The position numbers and the translations under genes were made by a program. This document shows positions 5,518-13,359 of a DNA stretch of 26,163 nucleotides, one piece after another (within the stretch, counting starts at the first letter, position 1; every line of letters begins with the position of its first letter). The DNA is taken from positions 1 through 26,163 of the IMG/VR virus record IMGVR_UViG_3300020175_000044, one strand, 5' to 3'. The notes under the pieces were generated by a model. It did no database searches. It was not told the origin of the DNA and was given only the letters and a program-made list of their open reading frames with translations. The stretch comes from a virus.

Positions 5518-6143
5518 GCTAATTGTGGTCCCCATACCCATCCCACCAAAGAACGTCTAGTTCCCTTAGTTACTGGGGTAACTCGATGAGTTGTAGTGCT
5601 TGGAAATATAAGTATACTCCCGACTTTATTAAGAGAAGTCATAGTACGAATTACTGGTTTACCTTCCCTATCTAATTTTGATAGCATTTGAAATTTACCA
5701 CCTTCAAATGAATCTCTATCATTCAATACAATTGAAAAACTTAACTTTCTTAATTTAGAAACATTAGAGGGTTCAGCATCTCGATGCCAAGAGTAATGAC
5801 CACCAATATTATATTCTCCATATTGAAAAAATTCTGTCTCGTTTATTCGGTACTTCCAATGTTTTTTATTTTGTTGATATAAGACATCTGATATTTTTTC
5901 TTCTAATTTATGGTGATAAAACCACCAAAGTTCAGTGTCTCTTATACCTTGTTGCTTTTGCACATTAGAATCATCTGTGCCAATTAATCCAGGTGTATAT
6001 TTCCCCTTAGACTTAGCAAAGTTACTTACACCTACACACTCTTTCTTACTTAGAACAGATGGTATCACAACATAATCGGGCACTTTTACAACTCGTGCTT
6101 TAGATAACTCAGTAGTGTCTAGACTAGAACCTATTTTATTCAT
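5514..6143 (-). CDS. Fe(II)/2-oxoglutarate oxygenase, prolyl-hydroxylase/PKHD type
   Basis: 209 residues, and the clearest oxygenase of the four in the window. After an N-terminal segment VVIPSVLSKKECVGVSNFAK come FQYGEYNIGGHYSWHRDAEP (iron ligands H120 and D122), the strand LSFSIVLND and EGGKFQML. Distal H186 lies in PSTTTHRVTPV and R196/R197 are candidates for binding 2-oxoglutarate. This layout is the PKHD/prolyl-4-hydroxylase class, which typically hydroxylates proteins. The ATG overlaps the gp46 TGA (ATGA), coupling it to the recombination nuclease genes. Its last codons carry the -35 of the gp45 promoter. Substrate unknown; phage structural or host proteins are possible. Confidence 0.86.
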   Translation of the reverse strand: MNKIGSSLDTTELSKARVVKVPDYVVIPSVLSKKECVGVSNFAKSKGKYTPGLIGTDDSNVQKQQGIRDTELWWFYHHKLEEKISDVLYQQNKKHWKYRINETEFFQYGEYNIGGHYSWHRDAEPSNVSKLRKLSFSIVLNDRDSFEGGKFQMLSKLDREGKPVIRTMTSLNKVGSILIFPSTTTHRVTPVTKGTRRSLVGWVWGPQLA

Positions 6144-7846
6144 ACTGCTTTGCTAAAATTCTTTTCTTTTATGAATTCGATCTTGCGATCAAACTTATTG
6201 TCGAGCAGTTCACCTTTATGAGATATTACAAAAACATTTGTATCATCATCTAAGGTATCTAATATCTTCAGCAAATTATCTACCCCATCAGCATCAAGAG
6301 ATGAGTCAAAGGTTTCATCGAGGATCAATAGATTGGTTGCGATGCTGTTTTTCATCTTAGCAATCTGTCTCCATGTGAACAGAAGCGCCAAATCGATACG
6401 TTGTTTCTCACCTTCACTAAAAGATGAGTAAGAAAATACATCACGGTGCCGCGAGCGAATAGTTTCATTGAAACCCTCGTCCAGATCGAAGTGAACGTAA
6501 AAGTCAAGAACCTGAAGATACTGGTTAGTCAACTTATTGATCACTGGCAAGTACTGCTTGATGATCTTGGTTTTGATACCGGTATCTTTGAGGAGTTCTG
6601 TGATAACGTTATTATATTCTCTTTGAGTCGCGTATTCTAGTTTGACATCAACGAGAGTTTCTCTTTTACTTTCTTCACTTGAGAGAGTATCTCGTGCTTC
6701 CTGCAAGCTATGTACACCTGTTTGAAGTTCGGATAACTCACCCTGTAAAGAAGTAATTCTTCGCTGGGTCCATGTGATTTTTTCTTTGATGGTGTTGATC
6801 TGATTACGCTGTTCAACTTCTGCATCAATAGACTCTTGGATACTGTGTTTCTCATTTGTCAACTTTCCTATTTGGTGTTCACACTGTTGTCTTGCTTCTT
6901 CGAGTTCATCCCACTTGTCTTTGGCGTTCTGTACCTTATCCAATCGGAAGGAGGGTTCGATGGTTTGGTCACAGGTGGGGCAGTCTTCGTTGTCTTCATA
7001 AAATAGAATCTCTTTGTTAGATGCTTTCTGTTTAGCATTAAATTGAAAGACATACTTACCCATCTCATTGATCTTAGAATCTAATGATGACTGCTTGGTT
7101 TGAAGGTCAGATAAAACAGTATCTTCCCAACTAGTTACTTGGGTGTTTAGGCGGGCCAACTCTTCTTCTTCTTGAGCAATCAAGTCTAACTTTTCTTGCC
7201 TAGCAGTTTCAGAGATTTTAGTTAGTTGAGAGATGTGCTTCTTCTGAGATTCAATCTTAGTATCACTCATCTCCAACTTATACGAATTGTCCATCAAGGA
7301 TTGTTTCAGGGTAGAAACTTTTTCTTTTAGGACTGTGTTCATTTTAGAGAACACATTAATATCTAGGAGGTCTTCGATAACGTCACGTCGATGTTGTGCG
7401 GGGAGCTGCATAAAAGGAATGAAACTGCTGCTCCCCAACACAACGATCTGGTGAAACGTTTTGTGGTTCAACTTGAGGATGTTCTGTTCTAGAATCTTTT
7501 GATATTCTTTAGCATGTGAGTCCTGATTGATCATGGTACCGTCTTGCCATATCTCAAAAAGAGCAGGTTTCAGACCCCGAACGATCTTATACTCCTGACC
7601 TAATGCGACAAACTCTACTTCGACCACACAGTCTTTATTGTTTACACTGTTTAGTAGTTGAGGTTTGTTTACATTACGATGTGCTTTACCGAACAAGGCA
7701 AAGGATAATGCGTCTAGCAAAGTAGACTTACCAGATCCATTCGCACCCACAACCAGTGTCGATTTACTCGACGAGAAATCGATTTCAGTAAAGGTGTTGC
7801 CAGTGGATAAAAAGTTTCGGTAACGAATTTTATTAAAATTTATCAT
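6140..7846 (-). CDS. 46: Recombination endonuclease subunit gp46 (Rad50-like)
   Basis: 568 residues, close to T4 gp46 (560). It is the SMC-type ATPase that pairs with gp47 to resect DNA ends and degrade host DNA. Walker A GANGSGKST is at 34-42, followed by long coiled-coil arms around a CPTC zinc hook (289-292). Near the C-terminus are the ABC signature SFSEGEKQR and Walker B LLILDETFDSSLD. The ATG overlaps the gp47 stop (ATGA). A second promoter for it may lie inside gp47. Confidence 0.97.
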   Translation of the reverse strand: MINFNKIRYRNFLSTGNTFTEIDFSSSKSTLVVGANGSGKSTLLDALSFALFGKAHRNVNKPQLLNSVNNKDCVVEVEFVALGQEYKIVRGLKPALFEIWQDGTMINQDSHAKEYQKILEQNILKLNHKTFHQIVVLGSSSFIPFMQLPAQHRRDVIEDLLDINVFSKMNTVLKEKVSTLKQSLMDNSYKLEMSDTKIESQKKHISQLTKISETARQEKLDLIAQEEEELARLNTQVTSWEDTVLSDLQTKQSSLDSKINEMGKYVFQFNAKQKASNKEILFYEDNEDCPTCDQTIEPSFRLDKVQNAKDKWDELEEARQQCEHQIGKLTNEKHSIQESIDAEVEQRNQINTIKEKITWTQRRITSLQGELSELQTGVHSLQEARDTLSSEESKRETLVDVKLEYATQREYNNVITELLKDTGIKTKIIKQYLPVINKLTNQYLQVLDFYVHFDLDEGFNETIRSRHRDVFSYSSFSEGEKQRIDLALLFTWRQIAKMKNSIATNLLILDETFDSSLDADGVDNLLKILDTLDDDTNVFVISHKGELLDNKFDRKIEFIKEKNFSKAV

Positions 7847-8904
7847 ACGATCTCTAGTGACTGTGCCTCTATCATGAGTTCTCGAACCATAGACTTGATC
7901 TTGTCTTTACTGAGATCAGTATCTACCGCATCGATATAACTATACAACAATTCGTCAGTGCTGTCAACACTTATTTTTGAATCCTCAACATTAGTTCCAA
8001 CAAAGTCTTGAAAGTTTTCTGCTATCTGTAATCCGTGAACCTTCTGAAAGTTTACTCGGTCCAAGAACTTCTCAAACTCTGCTGGTTTGGTCTTGTTGAC
8101 AACAATAACTTTGACAAACTTATCGTCCAGTTTTCTTACGTCAATAAGGTTAGGGTCTTTTTCTTTATCATTGTATAAAATCTTTTCAAATATGGTGATA
8201 GGATTTTCAACAGAAGTCAGTTCACGTGTATCCGTATCAAGTACATGAAAGTATTTGCGATCATTACAATCGGACCACATGAACTCCATCTGAGACCCAA
8301 GATAATGAATATTACCTATGGTAGATTTGGTATGAAAGTGTCCAGAGAGAACCATGTCGAACCTACGAAACAACCCAGCATCCATACCATCATGGCAAGG
8401 TATTCCTGCTTGCATCTCAAACCCAGACAGTTCTAAGTGTGCACCCAGAATATCTGCTTTGCAAGTATTGATGAAGTACTTTATTTTCTCTTCATTCTCA
8501 TTGTTGATCCAAGGGATCAAAGCAAAGTTCAAACCATCATAGTTCATGACAGTAGGTTCTTCTATGATGTTTACCTCGTTCATATAGTGACCAAGGAGTT
8601 CTTTCAAAGCATTTAGGTTGTTTGTGTTTTTATAATAACAATCATGATTACCTGGAATAATATCCATGTGTATGCCACGAACGCGCAACTCATCAAGAAA
8701 TATGCGCCTATTGTGATTAAGTGCTTTGAAATTAATCGAAGTACGGTTTTCATAATAGTCTCCAAGATGTACTATCTTTTTTATTCCATGCTCTTCTAGG
8801 TACGGAAAGAAAACATCACGATAGAATTTTTCCTGATAATCCATAAAGATTTCAGAACTCTGTCTTACACCAGCATGCGTATCGTTTAGTATGGCTACCT
8901 TCAT
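7843..8904 (-). CDS. 47: Recombination endonuclease subunit gp47 (Mre11-like)
   Basis: A two-metal calcineurin-like phosphoesterase, the nuclease subunit of the gp46/47 complex. All metal-binding motifs are visible in the 353-residue protein: NDTHAG (D8, H10), HLGDYYENR (D49), GNHD (N86-D88), GAHLEL (H156) and GHFHT (H189, H191). The ATG at 8904 is two bases after the gp55 stop and has GGTGGG six bases upstream. An alternative TTG two codons earlier is less likely. It is read from the gp55 promoter. Confidence 0.97.
   Translation of the reverse strand: MKVAILNDTHAGVRQSSEIFMDYQEKFYRDVFFPYLEEHGIKKIVHLGDYYENRTSINFKALNHNRRIFLDELRVRGIHMDIIPGNHDCYYKNTNNLNALKELLGHYMNEVNIIEEPTVMNYDGLNFALIPWINNENEEKIKYFINTCKADILGAHLELSGFEMQAGIPCHDGMDAGLFRRFDMVLSGHFHTKSTIGNIHYLGSQMEFMWSDCNDRKYFHVLDTDTRELTSVENPITIFEKILYNDKEKDPNLIDVRKLDDKFVKVIVVNKTKPAEFEKFLDRVNFQKVHGLQIAENFQDFVGTNVEDSKISVDSTDELLYSYIDAVDTDLSKDKIKSMVRELMIEAQSLEIV
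7939..7967 (-). promoter_or_regulatory. Possible internal sigma70 promoter for gp46
   Basis: TTGACA at 7967..7962, a 17-nt spacer and TATAGT at 7944..7939, an 11-of-12 consensus match. It lies inside gp47, with a predicted start near 7932, about 85 bases before the gp46 ATG. It overlaps coding sequence, so chance cannot be excluded. Confidence 0.45.
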
Positions 8905-8906
8905 AA

Positions 8907-9500
8907 TCAACCCACCAAAAATTCAGAGAGGTCTGAATCCACATGCCTAGTTCTTTTTTTACGTTCTTTTTTTACGTAGTCTTTTACCGCATTATCACTT
9001 TCTTTTACACTGTCTATACGCTTTCGTAGATCATCTACAAATGCTTGAGTCTGTCGAGCAGCAGGGTTGCCCTCAAATTCTTCTGTCATCAATTGCTCTA
9101 TACCAGATTCAGTCAGATACTTGATCTTGATATCTTGTTGCTTCTTCTCCTTCTGAATACGCCGTAGGAACGCATACCATGAGATCTGAGTGAAGTATGC
9201 GAACGCATTGGGTTTCCCTGTGCGCGTAGCAGTCTCAAGGTTATAGTTCTCAATTGCTTTCAAGCAGTTCTCTACTGCATCCATTACCATTTCTTCACGA
9301 TAGGTGTAGCGAACGAAGTTTGCTTTGTGTGAAAGACCTTCTGAAATTTTCAGAAAGCACCGAGCAATGTAATCAGTAACCACAGGTTTTGGTTCTCCTG
9401 CTGCAACAGCATCGTTAGAAGATTTTACGTAATCCACAACTGCTTGGGAAAAATCTGCGTTGTTTACGTAGTGCGGTTTGTCTTTTGGTTTGATAGTCAT
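8907..9500 (-). CDS. 55: Late-transcription sigma factor gp55
   Basis: A small divergent sigma70-family factor that directs host RNA polymerase to T4-type late promoters together with gp33 and the gp45 clamp. In the 197-residue protein, a region-2-like stretch FVRYTYREEMVMDAVENCLKAI is followed by NAFAYFTQISWYAFLRRIQKEKKQQ (about residues 100-125). That second stretch is the characteristic gp55 core and -10-recognition segment. The C-terminus DSDLSEFLVG resembles the acidic-hydrophobic clamp-binding tail of gp55. The ATG at 9500 has GAGAG five bases upstream; an upstream GTG four codons earlier is less likely. TATAAATA boxes in the virion half of the window are its probable targets. Confidence 0.93.
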   Translation of the reverse strand: MTIKPKDKPHYVNNADFSQAVVDYVKSSNDAVAAGEPKPVVTDYIARCFLKISEGLSHKANFVRYTYREEMVMDAVENCLKAIENYNLETATRTGKPNAFAYFTQISWYAFLRRIQKEKKQQDIKIKYLTESGIEQLMTEEFEGNPAARQTQAFVDDLRKRIDSVKESDNAVKDYVKKERKKRTRHVDSDLSEFLVG

Positions 9501-9525
9501 AGTTACTCTCACGTGAAATAGATAT

Positions 9526-9553
9526 ATTATACACTAAAAATAAATGTTGTCAA
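9526..9553 (-). promoter_or_regulatory. Sigma70 promoter for gp55 with palindromic -35 region
   Basis: TTGACA at 9553..9548, a 16-nt spacer and TATAAT at 9531..9526. The predicted start near 9519 gives a leader of about 19 nt. The -35 box is one arm of an inverted repeat, TGTCAA-4-TTGACA (9563..9548 on the minus strand). It sits in the 103-base gap after the 150-aa gene, where no terminator is visible. Confidence 0.82.
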
Positions 9554-9615
9554 GGGGTTGACAGAAGAAGGCAAATGTGTTACCCTAGAGCTTCACTCGT
9601 AAGGAGAACAGTATA

Positions 9616-10068
9616 CTAGTGAAAAGTAGTATCAGGAGGAACAAAATTAATAATATTTGACTTTGGTTTTGATTTCTTTTCTTTAGGTTCTTTTTTTGAT
9701 TCGATAAGATTTTCTAATATACTTTTCAGTTTAATTGCTTCTCTTTTATTATGCTCTTTAATCCTATCCTCAGAAAGATCTTTCATATCTGATACTGCGC
9801 TGATATATTGAATAGCAAGTAAATCATTTGGTTGTGCACTCGCCACTATACTTTTTGAATCAAGTATAATATAGTCAGTTGGTTTTTCTAAATACAAGAA
9901 CCATGGTTTAAACATATAAACCCTTTCATTATTTTCAAAAATAGTTGTTTCAATAACCATAGCATTACGAATAATAATATTATTATCTTCGTTTTCCCAA
10001 TCCATAACTTCGCAAATTAATTCTTCACCTGTGGTTAATTTTAATTGATATGTTGGAAAAGTGCTCAT
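9616..10068 (-). CDS. Unknown protein with Sm-like N-terminal strand pattern (150 aa)
   Basis: The N-terminal region, YQLKLTTGEELICEVMDW to IIIRNAMVIE (about residues 7-41), has the short-strand pattern and TGEE-turn seen in Sm/LSm-like barrels. A hydrophobic strand region YMFKPWFLYLEK (about 51-62) follows. After it come a helical region (about 78-122), a lysine-rich linker KKEPKEKKSKPKS and a short tail FVPPDTTFH. The ATG overlaps the UvsW TGA (ATGA). The position between UvsW and gp55 suggests a nucleic-acid-related role. The Sm-like assignment is an inference from pattern, not a recognised family match. Confidence 0.75.
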   Translation of the reverse strand: MSTFPTYQLKLTTGEELICEVMDWENEDNNIIIRNAMVIETTIFENNERVYMFKPWFLYLEKPTDYIILDSKSIVASAQPNDLLAIQYISAVSDMKDLSEDRIKEHNKREAIKLKSILENLIESKKEPKEKKSKPKSNIINFVPPDTTFH

Positions 10069-11537
10069 ATATCTACTTCCACCAGTTTATAATTGAATTG
10101 CTCACTCTTATATATCTTTATTCTTTCTGCACAATGTCTCATAGTAAAATTTGCTTTACCTTGATACCGGAGGTCATCTGCAATGTCGTAAAGTTTTGTA
10201 GTCCTGCTATCATCTGACACTCTGAGTCCCCGTCCAATGGACTGTAACACCCTGATTTGCGATTTGCTGGGAGATGCGAAGATGATATTATGGATATTCC
10301 GTATATTAATTCCAGTAGAAAAAGTCCCGAGAGAAGCAAGAACAATACTGTTGGTTTGTTTCTCGACAATACCTCGTACTGCTTCCCTATCACTTGTCTT
10401 AGTTTCCCCGCTAACATAAAAAAGTTTCCTGCCTTCTTCTATTTTATCCTGAATCAATTCTTTCAGAACCTTACCGTGTTTGTCCACAAGGTTGAATAGA
10501 ACCAGAGTATTACCTTCCAATGATAACGTCAGATTCCTAATAAACAAATTTCTTTTCTTATAGCTCACCAGAAAATCTATTTCTTCTTGATAGGTTGCCT
10601 TTTCAACAGTCTTGCAATACTCTTCTTTATACTTCAGCAATAGTATGTCAATATTGAGAGGTGCCAATTGTTTTGCTTTTTGTAGTACTGCTGTGGTGGT
10701 CACCCGTTTCACAGGACCAAACAACCCCTCTAACACCATCTTGTTGGTTTCAGTTCCATCCAAGGTTCCAGTAGTACCGAAACGATACTCAGCATTAACT
10801 GCTTTGTTCATTATACTTGATAAAGATTTTGCCTTGAAACCATGACACTCGTCTCCGAAGATTGCTCCGAAGTTTTCAAACCACTTAGGAGGTAGTCTGT
10901 GTATAGATTGCCACGTGGTAATCACTACTCGTTTGCCAGTATTTTTTTCTTTACCAGAATAGATCAGATGACAATTGGTGTTGGTGTCAAATCCATAGGA
11001 CTCGAAGTCAGATACCATTTGCTGGACTAGACCCGTAGTAGGAACGATAACAAGAATATCTTTGTCGTAACTATCAAAATAGTATCTCAACAAAAGATAG
11101 ATTATCATGGACTTACCAGAACCTGTCGGAGACAGTAAAACGCCTCTCTTGTGCTCTAAGGCGTGTGTAAAGGCATCGTACTGATAGTCACGAGGTGCAA
11201 ACGGCAGACCTAACTGTGAGATCCAAGACATGGTTTTTAAATGGTTGAGTTTGTTTTTCTCGTGTGGAAAACCATAACTGCTTTCAAGATACTCAACAAC
11301 GTATCCTCTTCTCTTCGCAAATGTTTTGATTGCATCATACAACCCAGCATTTATTTCTCCGTTCATACTATTGAACAGACGAATCTTACCGTCCCAAACT
11401 CTCCGCTTGACTGCTGGCATATACTTAGCACCCGGCACTTCGAAACAGAAGTAATCGGATAACTCTTGTGCAACAGAACTAGCACAGTTGACTTTCAACA
11501 TACTATAATCTTTGAGTTTTAGTTCAATGGTGTCCAT
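10065..11537 (-). CDS. uvsW: UvsW-type superfamily 2 DNA/RNA helicase
   Basis: 490 residues, close to T4 UvsW (about 500). It unwinds R-loops and branched recombination intermediates and helps switch origin-dependent to recombination-dependent replication. Visible motifs are the Q-motif-like RDYQYDA (116-122), Walker A SPTGSGKS (136-143), motif II GDECH (228-232), motif III GTTGTL (254-259) and the C-terminal motif VI QSIGRGLR. The N-terminal domain (about 1-100) includes the KRRVWDGKIRLF segment typical of UvsW. Its ATG overlaps the stop of the upstream oxygenase gene (TAATG). Confidence 0.96.
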   Translation of the reverse strand: MDTIELKLKDYSMLKVNCASSVAQELSDYFCFEVPGAKYMPAVKRRVWDGKIRLFNSMNGEINAGLYDAIKTFAKRRGYVVEYLESSYGFPHEKNKLNHLKTMSWISQLGLPFAPRDYQYDAFTHALEHKRGVLLSPTGSGKSMIIYLLLRYYFDSYDKDILVIVPTTGLVQQMVSDFESYGFDTNTNCHLIYSGKEKNTGKRVVITTWQSIHRLPPKWFENFGAIFGDECHGFKAKSLSSIMNKAVNAEYRFGTTGTLDGTETNKMVLEGLFGPVKRVTTTAVLQKAKQLAPLNIDILLLKYKEEYCKTVEKATYQEEIDFLVSYKKRNLFIRNLTLSLEGNTLVLFNLVDKHGKVLKELIQDKIEEGRKLFYVSGETKTSDREAVRGIVEKQTNSIVLASLGTFSTGINIRNIHNIIFASPSKSQIRVLQSIGRGLRVSDDSRTTKLYDIADDLRYQGKANFTMRHCAERIKIYKSEQFNYKLVEVDI

Positions 11538-12298
11538 TACAATATATTCACTTTTCGAAATCCAAAAACAGGCACACCATTTTTATCTGTATTATGTTTA
11601 TAGTCGTTATAGTTTCTATTTCCGCCTATATGATAACTAACTGTTCGCCGCAAGTTGTTAGGGGAGACTTCTCTTTGTGTAACACTATGCCATGCCCATG
11701 GCAAATTTGCCCAGAAAATACCTGTGTTAAATTCATACGGTATTTTTTTGATAGCGTCTGTTGGCGATGATGTTAATAAAAGATCACCGGATTCTTTTAA
11801 GTTATCAGTCACTTCCCTGAAATATATTATTCCAGAAATTAATTTATTGGACATATCTAAATGCCACCCCTTTGCGTTTCCATGAGACAAAATTATTTGG
11901 TCTTTTATACTGGTCGATGCTTTCCAAACATCATCAAAAGGAGTGGTGGATTTATTAAATAAACATAAATCATTTGTAGGATACACTTCATTTTTTCGAA
12001 GGTTTGCTTCTTCACCGTAAGCATTGACAACATCTTTGTTAAACTTGTTTATTAAAAATTCAACGAGTTCAGGAGATTTGAATGCTTCGTGTATAGACGA
12101 GAATTCGAATTCGTCATATTTTGATGTATTAATTTGTATTTTACCATACTCAGGAACCCCAGAGGTTTCGGCATACTTAGATAAAATTTTAGATTCTGAT
12201 ATTGATCGTGCGGTACTTTCCGGAAGGATATTTTTTATCACCACATGCTTCCAAGGAAGGTGATATATTTCTGCGTCATTAAGATTTATTGATATCAT
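11537..12298 (-). CDS. Fe(II)/2-oxoglutarate oxygenase-like protein between uvsY and uvsW
   Basis: 253 residues with the iron triad laid out clearly. H146 and D148 lie in KGWHLDMSNKLISGIIYF, the distal H204 in WANLPWAWHSVTQRE, and candidate 2-oxoglutarate arginines R217/R218 in NNLRRTVSYHI. This resembles the 2OG-Fe(II) proteins common in marine phages, in which a Trp/Asn-rich strand precedes the distal His. Start and stop overlap the uvsY stop (ATGA) and uvsW start (TAATG), so it is fully embedded in the recombination operon. Its codons are AT-rich relative to uvsY and uvsW. Substrate unknown; protein, nucleotide and sugar targets all remain open. Confidence 0.8.
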   Translation of the reverse strand: MISINLNDAEIYHLPWKHVVIKNILPESTARSISESKILSKYAETSGVPEYGKIQINTSKYDEFEFSSIHEAFKSPELVEFLINKFNKDVVNAYGEEANLRKNEVYPTNDLCLFNKSTTPFDDVWKASTSIKDQIILSHGNAKGWHLDMSNKLISGIIYFREVTDNLKESGDLLLTSSPTDAIKKIPYEFNTGIFWANLPWAWHSVTQREVSPNNLRRTVSYHIGGNRNYNDYKHNTDKNGVPVFGFRKVNIL

Positions 12299-12741
12299 CA
12301 GAACCCTGCTTCAAATTGTTTCCATCGTATAATATTACCGATTGTCTGGTGCCTCCATTTGAGGTTCTCAACAATTTCTTTCAAAGTATCTATACAAGTT
12401 TTTAGGTACTCGATTCTTGCTTCGCTTGCTACGAGTTCTGGGTCTGCTTCGATGTAGTGTTCCATCTCACCTTTCAGTATTTTGAGACCATTGAAAGGAT
12501 CCGGTTCCCAACCTAACTCAATTACCTCCTCATACGGCATCTTACCTTGATACCACAACCACTTCGACTTCATCAAATCTTTCTGTTTGAATTCTGCTTG
12601 TTTCAGTTTTAGTTTAGTGTTGGATAGTATTCCAAGATATTTTGCGTGTAACTCTGGGGTGCATCTTGATGACTCGTCAATTGACGATGGATCGATTCTA
12701 CAATCAACTTGCCACTCGGCAAGGATGTTTTCTAAATTCAT
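12298..12741 (-). CDS. uvsY: Recombination mediator UvsY
   Basis: 147 residues, against 137 in T4. In T4, UvsY loads the UvsX recombinase on single-stranded DNA covered with gp32. The protein is all-helical. The helix LKLKQAEFKQKDLMKSKWLWYQGKM (about 46-70) contains the conserved length-and-Tyr pattern. The C-terminus IGNIIRWKQFEAGF matches the T4 ending (...FEAGK). Position directly beside the uvsW block supports it. A sigma70 promoter with extended -10 lies just upstream, inside the end of the tail gene. Confidence 0.93.
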   Translation of the reverse strand: MNLENILAEWQVDCRIDPSSIDESSRCTPELHAKYLGILSNTKLKLKQAEFKQKDLMKSKWLWYQGKMPYEEVIELGWEPDPFNGLKILKGEMEHYIEADPELVASEARIEYLKTCIDTLKEIVENLKWRHQTIGNIIRWKQFEAGF

Positions 12742-12770
12742 TATGTAAACTCACAAGTAAAATACAGTAT

Positions 12771-12799
12771 ATTATATCACGAAAATTCGAAGTAATCAA
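12771..12799 (-). promoter_or_regulatory. Sigma70 promoter (extended -10) for uvsY
   Basis: TTGATT at 12799..12794, a 17-nt spacer and TATAAT at 12776..12771, preceded by TGA to give an extended -10 (TGaTATAAT). The predicted start near 12764 gives a leader of about 23 nt. The promoter overlaps the last codons of the tail-tube-like gene and marks the junction of the late and early modules. Confidence 0.75.
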
Positions 12800-13286
12800 A
12801 TTTAAATGTCACAGGAAATACGATGTATTCGCCACTAGAAGTAGTGTTGAATTGAACATCTCCTAACGAGACGGGAAATGCATTGCGGTATCGTATTTCT
12901 TTATTAGGGTTGTTAGCAGATGTAAGAATTGATAGAACAATATCACAATATGAGGTAGGAGTAGATTCGCCTGAACTATTAAATCTGCTAGAAGATGGGA
13001 TATGTTTTTCATTTGACATGCGTAACATCCAATCATAAATTTCCTTATATGATTCCATGTTCTCGTCCATAAGGACATCCATAGTAACGGTACCGTTGAC
13101 AACAGCATTACCAGTTACACCCATGTTTGTCAGTCTCTTGTAGGATATCTCTACTGCCTGAACTTCCATCGCAGGATGTTGTATCTGCTGAACGAAATAT
13201 TGCAAGTGAGGATAGAACTCACGCGAGATTGTTAACCTAAAACCGGTAGGTGCCAATGAACTATAATTTGATATTTTTTCTCCCAT
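12777..13286 (-). CDS. Tail-tube-fold virion protein (gp19/gp54-like; gp3 position)
   Basis: 169 residues. The pattern LAPTGFRLTISREFYPHLQYFVQQI...HPAMEVQAVEI (about residues 9-45) followed by VTMDVLMDENMESYKEIYDWM (about 72-92) is the hallmark of the T4-type tail tube superfamily (gp19 and the initiator gp54). Marine T4-like phages often have the tail completion protein gp3 at this place between gp23 and uvsY, so the exact role (tube, initiator or terminator) is open. The chosen ATG (13286) lies six bases after a TATAAATA late box, exactly where transcription should begin. A longer frame starting GTG at 13304 would run through the promoter and is unlikely. Confidence 0.75.
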   Translation of the reverse strand: MGEKISNYSSLAPTGFRLTISREFYPHLQYFVQQIQHPAMEVQAVEISYKRLTNMGVTGNAVVNGTVTMDVLMDENMESYKEIYDWMLRMSNEKHIPSSSRFNSSGESTPTSYCDIVLSILTSANNPNKEIRYRNAFPVSLGDVQFNTTSSGEYIVFPVTFKFDYFEFS

Positions 13287-13291
13287 GCATG

Positions 13292-13299
13292 TATTTATA
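13292..13299 (-). promoter_or_regulatory. T4-type late promoter box for the tail-tube-like gene
   Basis: An exact TATAAATA. The sixth base downstream, the usual late start point, is the A of the gene's ATG (13286), so the transcript would be leaderless. The box begins four bases after the T-run of the gp23 terminator. Confidence 0.8.
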
Positions 13300-13302
13300 C
13301 AC

Positions 13303-13329
13303 AAAAAAAACCCCGCCGAAGCGGGGTTT
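13303..13329 (-). terminator. Intrinsic terminator after gp23
   Basis: Perfect 9-bp stem AAACCCCGC/GCGGGGTTT with a TTCG tetraloop on the minus strand, followed by five more T residues (eight T in all). It lies about 30 bases past the gp23 stop and is the only canonical intrinsic terminator seen in the window. It separates the capsid operon from the next late gene. Confidence 0.95.
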
Positions 13330-13359
13330 AAAACTTTTTATTGTTTTTATTTACAGGTC

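Noticed and set aside
9558-9586. Plus-strand promoter TTGACA-N17-TACCCT
   Set aside because: The -10 is poor and the only plus-strand frame after it is about 13 codons; more likely part of the inverted repeat at the gp55 promoter.
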